Shown here: positions 41,815 through 48,966 of the stretch, piece after piece | Position numbering within the stretch: position 1 is the first letter of the stretch | How the letters are laid out: every line of letters starts with the position of its first letter | Origin: Campylobacterales bacterium | GTDB taxonomy: Bacteria; Campylobacterota; Campylobacteria; Campylobacterales; QNZT01 | Direction: 5' to 3' | Length of the DNA stretch: 51,192 bases | Assembly (NCBI GenBank): GCA_024278835.1 | Contig: JAJRSK010000037.1 | Coordinates: 1 to 51,192, forward strand | Made by a program: the position numbers and the translations under genes | Notes under the pieces: model-generated | Told to the model about the DNA's origin: nothing | The model's database searches: none | Seen by the model: the letters and a program-made list of their open reading frames with translations, nothing else

Positions 41815-42258
41815 ATGATTATTTCAGACTATATGAAAAAAGAACATCGCGCTTGTGACACGCTATTTGCTGATGCAGAAAAAGCGGTAATGGATGGGGA
41901 TTTTGAGAAGGCGGATAAACTTTTTACGGATTTTTCAGATGAGACACTACGACACTTTCACAAAGAGGAGAGTACGCTATTTCCTACTTTTGAAGAGACG
42001 ACTGGGATGAGAGAAGGACCAACACAGATGATGCGACATGAGCATGAGCAGATGCGAGACCTCATCAGCCGCATGGGAAAAGCACTTGAAGATAAAGATA
42101 AAGATACCTATCTTGGTGTCGCAGAACTTCTCATGATACTCATCCAGCAACACAACATGAAAGAAGAACAGATGCTTTATGCTATGTGTGACCGATCCAT
42201 TTCACAAGAAGTAAAAGAAGACACGATTTCACAGATGGAGCAACTAAGAGATTGGTAA
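41815..42258 (+). CDS. hemerythrin-domain protein
   Basis: 147 residues from the ATG at 41815 (AAGGACTTGATT upstream); a longer frame begins at 41728 but lacks a ribosome-binding site. The hemerythrin-like di-iron four-helix domain has KKEHRACDTLF, LRHFHKEESTLFPTFE, MRHEHEQMRDLI and IQQHNMKEEQMLY, giving His and Glu ligands in the usual order. Such proteins bind O2 or NO or help repair Fe-S clusters. The next two genes overlap it and each other, making one unit with DUF2249 and NnrS. Confidence 0.88.
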   Translation: MIISDYMKKEHRACDTLFADAEKAVMDGDFEKADKLFTDFSDETLRHFHKEESTLFPTFEETTGMREGPTQMMRHEHEQMRDLISRMGKALEDKDKDTYLGVAELLMILIQQHNMKEEQMLYAMCDRSISQEVKEDTISQMEQLRDW

Positions 42259-42503
42259 GGATAGACTTAGACGCTAGAGAGATGGCACACCCTGAACCTT
42301 TCACACGCGCTGTCTCTGCCTTGCAACAGATGGATGCAAACAGCTACCTCTATATGAAAAATCGTAAAAATCCCTTACCTCTTTTAGAGATGCTAAATGA
42401 AAAAGGTTTTAGACACTTTTCGCGCGAAGAGGAAAATGGAGACTGGCATATCCTCATCAGCAAAAATCCCGACTATGACTTAAAGGTACTTTTAGATGTA
42501 TAA
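42252..42503 (+). CDS. DUF2249-domain protein
   Basis: 83 residues, one DUF2249 domain (IDLDAREMAHPEPF...LLEMLNEKGFRHFSREEENGDWHILISK), a TusA-like fold often linked to nitric oxide or denitrification genes. The start is TTG at 42252, overlapping the hemerythrin stop by 7 nt. The stop overlaps the NnrS start by 8 nt. Tight coupling on both sides argues that the three proteins act together. No Cys is present, so it is not a sulfur carrier of the TusA type. Confidence 0.85.
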   Translation: MVRIDLDAREMAHPEPFTRAVSALQQMDANSYLYMKNRKNPLPLLEMLNEKGFRHFSREEENGDWHILISKNPDYDLKVLLDV

Positions 42504-43716
42504 CAACGCAGGACTCTCCCTAGAGCAGGCCCCACCACTCTCCGTGGTACTTCGTTTTTTTATCACAGCATCGGTATTTGGTATCGGGGTTGGTCTGTTG
42601 TTGCTTATCTTTGGAGCTAATGTTTTTGATGCAAGTACCAAAGAAGCACGGATTATCACCCATCTTTTAGCCCTTGGCGTGATGGCCTCGTTTATGTTGG
42701 GAGCGCTTTTTCAGATGTTGCCTGTTATCGCAGGTGTGGTACTTAAAGCCCCGACGAAAAAGGCGATGTTTGTACATGTGGCTTTTACACTTGGAGTCAT
42801 CATGATAAGTGTGGCTTTCTGGACTTCAAACCCACTATTTTTTGCCTTGGCTGCACTCTTTTTAGGAGGTTCTTTACTCCACGCTACGGCTATCATGATA
42901 GTCAATCTTTTAAAACTACCAAGCCACTCTAGCTCTTCCAAAGGGATGTTGTTTGCCTTGGGTGCATTTATGATAACGATACTTTTAGGACTTTATCTTT
43001 TACTAGTTCTTGGGGGTTATCATGATGGCGCTTGGTACGCATCCGTCAAACAAGCACACTACGCATTTGGACTTTTTGGCTGGGTAAGTACACTCATCAT
43101 CGCTATCTCTTTTCAAGTCATCGAGATGTTTTTTGTCACACCAAAATATCCAGAGTGGATACAAAAGTACCTTATTATGATAATCTCTATTTTGTTACTC
43201 ATATCACCTTTTGCACAACCTATCATGATAGCCTTGCCACTCATCCTCTACGCAGGATACACTCTCCATAGACTCTCGCAAAGAAAACGCCCCACCTCTG
43301 ATGCTTCCGTCTGGTTTTGGCGCTTTGGAATGGGACTACTCATCCTCAGTATGCTGCTCTACATAGCCGACATGGGAGCACTCACCTACATCACTTTTAT
43401 CTTTTTTGCTACGAGCATTGTCTTTGCGATGGTGTATAAAATCGTCCCCTTTTTAGTCTGGTTTCACCTCTCCAATCAAGGCTATATGTCCGCGCCACTG
43501 ATGTTTGATATCATCCCACCAAAGAGAGTGAAATGGCACTTTTATCTACATGTCGGAACACTTATAATGTGGGCGTTGAGTAGCTATCATGATGGATTTG
43601 TTACGATAGCTTCGTTGTTGGTTATTCTCTCCTTTGGCTATCTGCTTTATCACCTCATCTCTGCAATAAAAATTTATCGCTATACACAAAAACATTCAGA
43701 AAAAATCAGCTGGTAA
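42496..43716 (+). CDS. NnrS-like multi-spanning membrane protein
   Basis: 406 residues, about 12 membrane helices. NnrS proteins carry heme and copper and protect cells against nitric oxide stress. His residues at helix positions (HLLALGVMASFMLGALFQMLPVIAG, HATAIMI, HYAFGLFGWVST and FLVWFHLS) are placed as in NnrS. Two copies of the palindrome give AIMI and PIMI within helices, with near-copies giving YHDG. Third gene of the hemerythrin-DUF2249-NnrS unit. The assignment rests on topology and neighbours more than on a unique motif. Confidence 0.75.
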   Translation: MYNNAGLSLEQAPPLSVVLRFFITASVFGIGVGLLLLIFGANVFDASTKEARIITHLLALGVMASFMLGALFQMLPVIAGVVLKAPTKKAMFVHVAFTLGVIMISVAFWTSNPLFFALAALFLGGSLLHATAIMIVNLLKLPSHSSSSKGMLFALGAFMITILLGLYLLLVLGGYHDGAWYASVKQAHYAFGLFGWVSTLIIAISFQVIEMFFVTPKYPEWIQKYLIMIISILLLISPFAQPIMIALPLILYAGYTLHRLSQRKRPTSDASVWFWRFGMGLLILSMLLYIADMGALTYITFIFFATSIVFAMVYKIVPFLVWFHLSNQGYMSAPLMFDIIPPKRVKWHFYLHVGTLIMWALSSYHDGFVTIASLLVILSFGYLLYHLISAIKIYRYTQKHSEKISW

Positions 43717-43771
43717 AGAAATCATTTTATAATCCGATATAGTTAAATATACAACTATTAAGGCTTATAAA

Positions 43772-44266
43772 ATGAAAAATATTCTATTTATCTCACTTGC
43801 ACTCTTTGCATTTAACTCGCAAATTTTTGCCAAAGCATTTGATCTCATCGTCACCCCTAGTCAGGAAGAAGAGGTTGTTAAAAAAGAGATTCCTAAAAAG
43901 CCTTTAACAGGTAAAAAGTTGCTCATCATGATAAGCAGCGGCGAACTAGAAAAAGCAGGTATGGGTTTTGCACTGGGATTAAGTGCTGCGCAAAAGGGAG
44001 TAGCAGTCACTTATGTCATCGGAGCAAAAGCACTTAATTCTGCTAAAAAAGAGGGTATACAAAATCAATTTTTGGCCAAGAAAATGACACATCGTGAGAT
44101 ACTAGAAGAAGCGATGAAAAACGGCGCAAGTGTAGAAGTCTGTTATATGTGTGCCGAAGCTTTGGGACTTGATGAAAAAGACTTTATAAAAGGGACAAAA
44201 ATCGTCAAGTCAAATATTATCTTTGAAAAGATTTATGAAGAAGGCGTAAAGATACTTAGCTTTTAA
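43772..44266 (+). CDS. DsrE-like protein with signal peptide
   Basis: 164 residues. N-terminal signal peptide (MKNILFISLALFAFNSQIFAK), then a short linker, then a DsrE/DsrF-like domain: LLIMISSGELEKAGMGFALGLSAAQKG (glycine-rich loop after the first strand) and a C-terminal VEVCYMCAEALGLDEKDF with two cysteines that could carry sulfur or bind metal. An exported DsrE protein is less usual than the cytoplasmic sulfurtransferases. It follows NnrS by 55 nt with its own leader. Substrate unknown. Confidence 0.75.
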   Translation: MKNILFISLALFAFNSQIFAKAFDLIVTPSQEEEVVKKEIPKKPLTGKKLLIMISSGELEKAGMGFALGLSAAQKGVAVTYVIGAKALNSAKKEGIQNQFLAKKMTHREILEEAMKNGASVEVCYMCAEALGLDEKDFIKGTKIVKSNIIFEKIYEEGVKILSF

Positions 44267-44314
44267 GTTTAGATGTTAAAATGGTCTCCATACATACACC
44301 TAGGAGTTCCCTGC

Positions 44315-45358
44315 ATGATAAAAATCATCCCAAACAGCACTGATATCCAAAACCTCAAAGGCAAGTCCGCTACCTTCCTACTTGCTCTATCCAACACTAA
44401 AACAGCCGATATAGAAGGCATCACTCAAGCAGGCATCCCAGGTCTCATCCATCTCACCCCAACACTTGATGCAGAGTTTTTAGCAAGTGGTGAAGTCAAA
44501 AGCTTAGAGAATATCGCCGAGACGCCCAAGGGTGTGCCCACCCCTGCGCTCATCACCAGAGCCGTACATCTGCTCAAACCTTTTCACGCTTTAGAGTTTT
44601 TGGATTTGGGTTTAGAGAAAATCCCACAAATAGAAAATAAAATTTATGGCTTCAACATCCACCCAAGCAATCGCATCGACCAACACGCACAGATAGATGC
44701 CCACGCACTCTTTAGCCTAGCACGAAGCTTTGGCAAATCCTACAAACCCAAAAGTGACTATCTCATCATCGGCGAATCCACACCCAGTGGTACAACCACC
44801 GCACTCGCTACTGCCTTAGCCCTAGGCTATGATGCAAATGAGATGTTTAGCTCCTCATTTAAAAATGACCCAACTAACATCAAACAAGAAGTGGTACAAA
44901 AAGCCTTAAAACATATCCATCCAAGCGACTCAATCCTCGATAAAGTTTCCAAAGTCTCTGACAATATGCTCATCTTTACCTCAGGATTTTTGATGGGAGC
45001 TAGCGAAAATGGCTACCCCATCATCCTAGCAGGTGGCACACAGATGGCAGCTGTATTACTTCTTATCAATGCCCTCACACCCAACTTTAACGCTGAGAAC
45101 ATCGCACTTTTTACTACCAAATGGGTCTATCATGATAGCCACTCTGATATCCTTGGCTTGTTAAATATGCTCGATTTTCCTATCAATGCTTACGCTTCAG
45201 AGTTTGACTTCTCCCTTACAAATCACCCTGCCCTCAAACTCTATGACCAAGGTGAAGCCAAAGAGGGTGTCGGGGCAGGAGCCGCACTCATCTATGCAGA
45301 GCTAAATGGTATTTCTAAAGAAGAAATCACCCAAAAAGTAGAGAGTTTCTTAGTATGA
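44315..45358 (+). CDS. cobT: nicotinate-nucleotide:dimethylbenzimidazole phosphoribosyltransferase-like (CobT)
   Basis: 347 residues from the ATG at 44315 (AGGAG 8 nt upstream); a longer frame starts at 44273 without good support. The TIGR00303-type variant of CobT activates the lower ligand base for cobamide assembly. Motifs: GESTPSGTTTALATALALG and a C-terminal EGVGAGAALIYAE, with the catalytic Glu expected near this end. It overlaps cobU by 4 nt (ATGA), so the two nucleotide-loop steps are coupled. Confidence 0.8.
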   Translation: MIKIIPNSTDIQNLKGKSATFLLALSNTKTADIEGITQAGIPGLIHLTPTLDAEFLASGEVKSLENIAETPKGVPTPALITRAVHLLKPFHALEFLDLGLEKIPQIENKIYGFNIHPSNRIDQHAQIDAHALFSLARSFGKSYKPKSDYLIIGESTPSGTTTALATALALGYDANEMFSSSFKNDPTNIKQEVVQKALKHIHPSDSILDKVSKVSDNMLIFTSGFLMGASENGYPIILAGGTQMAAVLLLINALTPNFNAENIALFTTKWVYHDSHSDILGLLNMLDFPINAYASEFDFSLTNHPALKLYDQGEAKEGVGAGAALIYAELNGISKEEITQKVESFLV

Positions 45359-45840
45359 AAATTCTCTACTTTGGTGGACAAAAATCAGGTAAAAGCACCC
45401 TAGCCGAAAAAAGAGCACTCTGGCTAAGCAAGAGCAAACCTACCTACATCGCCACCTATCATGATAGCTTTGCTGACACAGAGATGCAAGCGCGCATCGC
45501 CAAGCACAAAGCCCAAAGAGAAGAACAATTTATCACCATAGAGGAACCAAAAGAGTTAACAAAAGTCATCAAAAAAGGCACCTACCTCGTCGATTGTGTA
45601 TCCATGTGGATACTAAACATCATGGATGAAAAGAGCCTACTCTCACAGCTAAATACCCTAGCCAACACAGAAGCCAACATCATCTTCGTCCTCAACGAAG
45701 TCACCTCAGGCGTGATTCCCATAGATAAAGAGAGTCGCCAATTCATAGACCTCACAGGCATCATCGGACAGAGATTGGCACAGATCTGTGATGAAGTGGT
45801 AGAGGTAAAGTTTGGCTTGGAAAATAAAATTAAACCTTAA
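45355..45840 (+). CDS. cobU: adenosylcobinamide kinase/guanylyltransferase (CobU/CobP)
   Basis: 161 residues. P-loop GGQKSGKSTLAEKRAL at the N-terminus (GGxxSGKS), YIATYHDSFADTEMQARIAKHKAQR (the guanylylated His region, HKAQR), and EVTSGVIP in the second half. It phosphorylates adenosylcobinamide and transfers GMP to it. A palindrome copy (45457) turns the usual IATA into IATYHDS. The next cobalamin gene on this strand lies 2 kb further, beyond the AAA/RloB pair. Confidence 0.88.
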   Translation: MKILYFGGQKSGKSTLAEKRALWLSKSKPTYIATYHDSFADTEMQARIAKHKAQREEQFITIEEPKELTKVIKKGTYLVDCVSMWILNIMDEKSLLSQLNTLANTEANIIFVLNEVTSGVIPIDKESRQFIDLTGIIGQRLAQICDEVVEVKFGLENKIKP

Positions 45841-45888
45841 AAATGTGATTTTTTCACAAAATTAAGCTTTAAGTACTCTTTAAATAGT

Positions 45889-45894
45889 TATAAT
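45889..45894 (+). promoter_or_regulatory. -10 element for the AAA/RloB pair
   Basis: TATAAT at 45889-45894, 40 nt before the ATPase start codon, without a clear -35. A small TGTGA/TCACA hairpin with a T-rich loop (around 45844-45858) just after cobU may weaken read-through from upstream. Confidence 0.45.
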
Positions 45895-45933
45895 AGTCGA
45901 TATTAAAGATAGTTTTATCTAAAGGAAGTCATC

Positions 45934-47220
45934 ATGCTAGTCAATTTTCGAGTGGAAAATTTTAAATCATTTAAAGATTTTACAGAGTTCTCTATGGAAG
46001 CTACCAAACTAAAAAAACTAAAAGAGTCAAATACTTTTAAGATGCATAACATCTCACTTCTAAAATCTGCCGTTGTTTATGGAGCAAATGCAAGTGGAAA
46101 AAGTAATTTAAAAAATGCTATGTCTTATATGAAAAGAGTTGTAGAGATGTCATTAGATAATAATTTTATGAAAAATTATCCTCATACTCCCTTTTTATTA
46201 AACAGCGAATCAGAAAATAGACCATCTTTTTTTGAAATTGAATTCATTATTGATGAGATTTTTTTTAGATATGGGTTTGCAATCGAAAAAGAAGGCTTAA
46301 TCTACCAAGAAACACTATATCAAAAAAAATTACAAGCTAACTCCAGAGAAGTTCTCTTATTTAAAAGAGAAAAAAATAGTTTTTTAATAAAACCTGCTTT
46401 TAAAGAAGGGAAAAAACTAGACGAAAAAACTAGACCTAATGTACTTTTTTTATCCGTTGTTGCGCAATTTAATGGCACAATTTCAACTAAAATTCTCTCA
46501 TGGTTTGAAAAGTTTCATATCATTTCAAATATCAGCCACCGTGATTTTCAAGAATTTAGTTTTAAGATGCTAGAAGATAAAGCTTTTAAAGAAAAGATGG
46601 TTTCTTTAATAAAAAGTGCTGATGTAGGTATTCATGATATTGAAAAAAAAGTACTCTTATTTGATGAAGTTGCACAAAAGATAGGACAAGATGCTCTCAG
46701 AGAAGTTCCCAAAGATGTATTGCAAGATATAGAAAAAAATGGGTTATCGACTATAGAAACAATCCATTTGCAATATGATAAAAATGGAAATTTTCATAAA
46801 CTAAGACCATTTGAACTTGAATTAGAGTCTGAAGGAACAAAAAAATTTCTCGCATTAAGCGCACCTATTTTAGATACTTTACTCAATGGGGAAATTTTAC
46901 TAATCGACGAACTAGACAACAGCCTACACACAGAATTAGTGCGTGCAATCATCAAGCTTTTCAACTCAAAAGAGAGTAATCCAAACCATGCTCAGCTTAT
47001 CTTCACTACGCACGATACAAACCTACTAGACCAAGAGCTCTTTAGAAGGGACCAGATTTGGTTTACTGAAAAAGATATCTATGGTGCAACTGACCTTTAT
47101 TCTCTTGTAGAGTATGGTAAAGGTTCCGCACGTAATGATTTAGTGCTAGAAAAAAACTATCTTGATGGAAAATTTGGTGCCAAACCTCACATTGGTTCAT
47201 TGGCTTTTGAGGTGGATTAA
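45934..47220 (+). CDS. AAA15-type ATPase, AbiL/RloA-like defence component
   Basis: 428 residues. Walker A GANASGKS (residues 50-57) after a MLVNFRVENFKSF start typical of AAA_15/AAA_21 (OLD-like, SMC-type) ATPases. Walker B is ILLIDELDNSLH (about 326-337) and the switch His is in IFTTHDTNLLD. No nuclease domain is fused, so the effector is probably the partner encoded 0 nt downstream (RloB). Such pairs are known as AbiLi/AbiLii or RloA/RloB and act in abortive phage infection. The gene is AT-rich and free of the palindrome, and it interrupts cobalamin genes. Confidence 0.85.
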   Translation: MLVNFRVENFKSFKDFTEFSMEATKLKKLKESNTFKMHNISLLKSAVVYGANASGKSNLKNAMSYMKRVVEMSLDNNFMKNYPHTPFLLNSESENRPSFFEIEFIIDEIFFRYGFAIEKEGLIYQETLYQKKLQANSREVLLFKREKNSFLIKPAFKEGKKLDEKTRPNVLFLSVVAQFNGTISTKILSWFEKFHIISNISHRDFQEFSFKMLEDKAFKEKMVSLIKSADVGIHDIEKKVLLFDEVAQKIGQDALREVPKDVLQDIEKNGLSTIETIHLQYDKNGNFHKLRPFELELESEGTKKFLALSAPILDTLLNGEILLIDELDNSLHTELVRAIIKLFNSKESNPNHAQLIFTTHDTNLLDQELFRRDQIWFTEKDIYGATDLYSLVEYGKGSARNDLVLEKNYLDGKFGAKPHIGSLAFEVD

Positions 47221-47883
47221 TTGGGTACTGATGATTTTCAAAAAAAACGAAAAGCAAGAAATACCTCTAAAAAAAGAGAAGAACGAAAAAGTGTTCTCAT
47301 TGCGCTAGAGGATACAAAATCTGCTAGATTTTACTTTCAAGACCTCTTAAAAGATAAAAAACTAATTGGAAAAGTTATCCTTGCTCCACACAGAGGGACA
47401 AACCCTAAAAAAGTTTTAGAAGCATTAATTACGGAAAAACAGAAAAACAGAAAACTAAAATTTGAAAAAGAGTGGATTGTTATAGATAGAGATGAGCATC
47501 CTATTAGTGACTTCAATGGTACAATTGAAATTGCTAGAAATAGTGGCATCTGTGTTGCTTTCTCCAATGAAGCTTATGAGTTATGGTTATTACTACATTT
47601 TGAAATGATTACGGCATATACTAGTAGAAGCAATTTAACTAAAAAACTAAAAACATACATACCTGACTATGAAAAATCTTCTCATGATATCTATAAATTC
47701 ATCATTGGTAAACAAAAGACAGCTATCGAAAATGCTGAAAAATTAATAACCAAACATCAAGGAGACCATGGTAAACTTAAACCTTATGAACAAAACCCCC
47801 TCACCACTATACACCAACTAGTACTCTGTCTGAGTACCTTAAATGAGAATGATAAAAAGTGTGACTGTTTCCCTCTATCATGA
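47221..47883 (+). CDS. RloB-family protein, AbiLii-like effector
   Basis: 220 residues. TTG start directly after the ATPase stop, with GAGGTG upstream. The basic N-terminus (KKRKARNTSKKREERKS) is followed by VLIALEDTKSARFYF, IVIDRDEH and FSNEAYELWLLLHFE. These are RloB hallmarks, comparable to acidic motifs of Toprim-like nucleases. The usual EGxxTE appears here as EDTKSA. Likely an effector nuclease controlled by the ATPase; activity is inferred from the family. The final codons and stop (CTA TCA TGA) form part of a TATCATGATA copy that also holds the start codon of the next gene. Confidence 0.82.
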   Translation: MGTDDFQKKRKARNTSKKREERKSVLIALEDTKSARFYFQDLLKDKKLIGKVILAPHRGTNPKKVLEALITEKQKNRKLKFEKEWIVIDRDEHPISDFNGTIEIARNSGICVAFSNEAYELWLLLHFEMITAYTSRSNLTKKLKTYIPDYEKSSHDIYKFIIGKQKTAIENAEKLITKHQGDHGKLKPYEQNPLTTIHQLVLCLSTLNENDKKCDCFPLS

Positions 47884-48875
47884 TAGATTCTTTTCAACAC
47901 GGTGGTGACATCCATGCATTTGCTAAAAAAATAGGCTGCAATCCTAGTGAAGTCCTTGATCTCTCCTCTAACATCAACTTTATCAAACCAGAAGTAACAC
48001 CAGATTTCACCATCGATAGCTATCCAAACTATGATGATTTGTACCACTCCCTTGCCACGCACTTTAAGGTTAAAACAACACAGATGGAACTTTTCAATGG
48101 TGGCTCATCTGCGATATTTTCCCTCTTTCGTCACTTGGAAAACAGCACTTGTGTCATCTACGCCCCCGCCTACCTAGAGTACAAAAAAGCCGCCACGCTC
48201 TTTGGGAAGAGGCTTATCATGATAGATAGACTACAAGACTTCCACACCAACATCCCCCAAAACGCCCTTGTCATCTTTGTCAACCCCTCCACACCTGATG
48301 GTAAACTCTACAACATGGAACCTCTCCTAAAAGCATGGCAAGCGAAAAATGCCACTATCATGATAGATGAATCCTTCCTAGAGTTCACCGATGCTCCCTC
48401 CCTGAGCCATTTCATCAACAGCTACGACAAACTCTACATCCTAAAATCCCTCACCAAATTTCATGCCTGTGCAGGGGTACGAGCAGGTATCATACTCAGC
48501 CAAGAAGCAAACATCACATCCCTAAAAGCAAAAGAACCACTCTGGAAAATCTCCGCCTACGATAGTGCCTATATCCAAGCGGTTTTAAAAGATACTGCCT
48601 TTGCCCAACACGCTAAAAAAGAGAATACTAAAGCCAAATGTTTTTTAAAAGAGATACTAAAAGATTTTGAACTCTATGAATCAGATGCAAACTTTTTTCT
48701 TGTAAAATTGAAAGGCATCACAGCCCAAGAATTTCAAGAGAAGTTGTTACCACATGCTATCATGATACGAGAGTGTTCAAACTTCGACTTTCTTGATGAT
48801 AGCCATCTACGCATCGCCGTAAAAGATATAAAAGATTTACATAAATTCAAAATTGCTTTAGAATCTTTTTTTTAA
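47880..48875 (+). CDS. cobC: threonine-phosphate decarboxylase-like aminotransferase (CobD/CobC)
   Basis: 331 residues, class I/II PLP enzyme. The start HGGDIHAFAKKIGCNPSEVLDLSSNINFI is typical of CobD/CobC, which makes the aminopropanol linker phosphate of cobamides. The PLP Lys is in LKSLTKFHACAGVRAG (about 196), with Asp in IMIDESFLEFTD and Asn in IFVNPSTPDGK. Three palindrome copies inside give IMID and IMIR peptides. The ATG overlaps the RloB stop by 4 nt. Functionally it belongs with cobT and cobU, from which it is separated by the defence pair. Confidence 0.85.
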   Translation: MIDSFQHGGDIHAFAKKIGCNPSEVLDLSSNINFIKPEVTPDFTIDSYPNYDDLYHSLATHFKVKTTQMELFNGGSSAIFSLFRHLENSTCVIYAPAYLEYKKAATLFGKRLIMIDRLQDFHTNIPQNALVIFVNPSTPDGKLYNMEPLLKAWQAKNATIMIDESFLEFTDAPSLSHFINSYDKLYILKSLTKFHACAGVRAGIILSQEANITSLKAKEPLWKISAYDSAYIQAVLKDTAFAQHAKKENTKAKCFLKEILKDFELYESDANFFLVKLKGITAQEFQEKLLPHAIMIRECSNFDFLDDSHLRIAVKDIKDLHKFKIALESFF

Positions 48876-48966
48876 AATTTAATATTAATAAGTCTATATA
48901 ATATTTACCAAGAGATAGATAAGGTAAAATATAAATAACTTTATATATTTAAAAAGGAGAAAGTCT

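Larger units (their letters stand above)
4434..48767. repeat. highly iterated palindrome TATCATGATA (34 exact copies)
   Basis: Exact copies found by eye start at 4434, 4494, 4523, 8414, 9607, 12435, 14358, 16502, 16553, 20323, 22050, 24320, 24606, 24948, 25821, 28124, 28338, 28655, 29149, 29735, 30999, 33880, 33912, 38230, 39185, 40723, 42891, 43221, 45128, 45457, 47876, 48215, 48356 and 48758. Many extend to CTATCATGATAG. One-base variants (CATCATGATA, TGTCATGATA, TATCATGATG) are also common. Copies fall both in genes and between them. They are missing from 1-4433, from the MNT-HEPN segment, from 45,467-47,875 and after 48,768. Because it is self-complementary, it reads the same on both strands. 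Confidence 0.95.

Noticed and set aside
44267-44314. Possible cobalamin riboswitch before cobT
   Set aside because: Only about 48 bases separate the genes and no B12-box-like conserved segment is seen.
45934-47883. PARIS (AriA/AriB) as an alternative name for the ATPase/RloB pair
   Set aside because: The second protein has RloB motifs (ELWLLLHF) and not those expected of the DUF4435 AriB family, so AbiL-like fits better.
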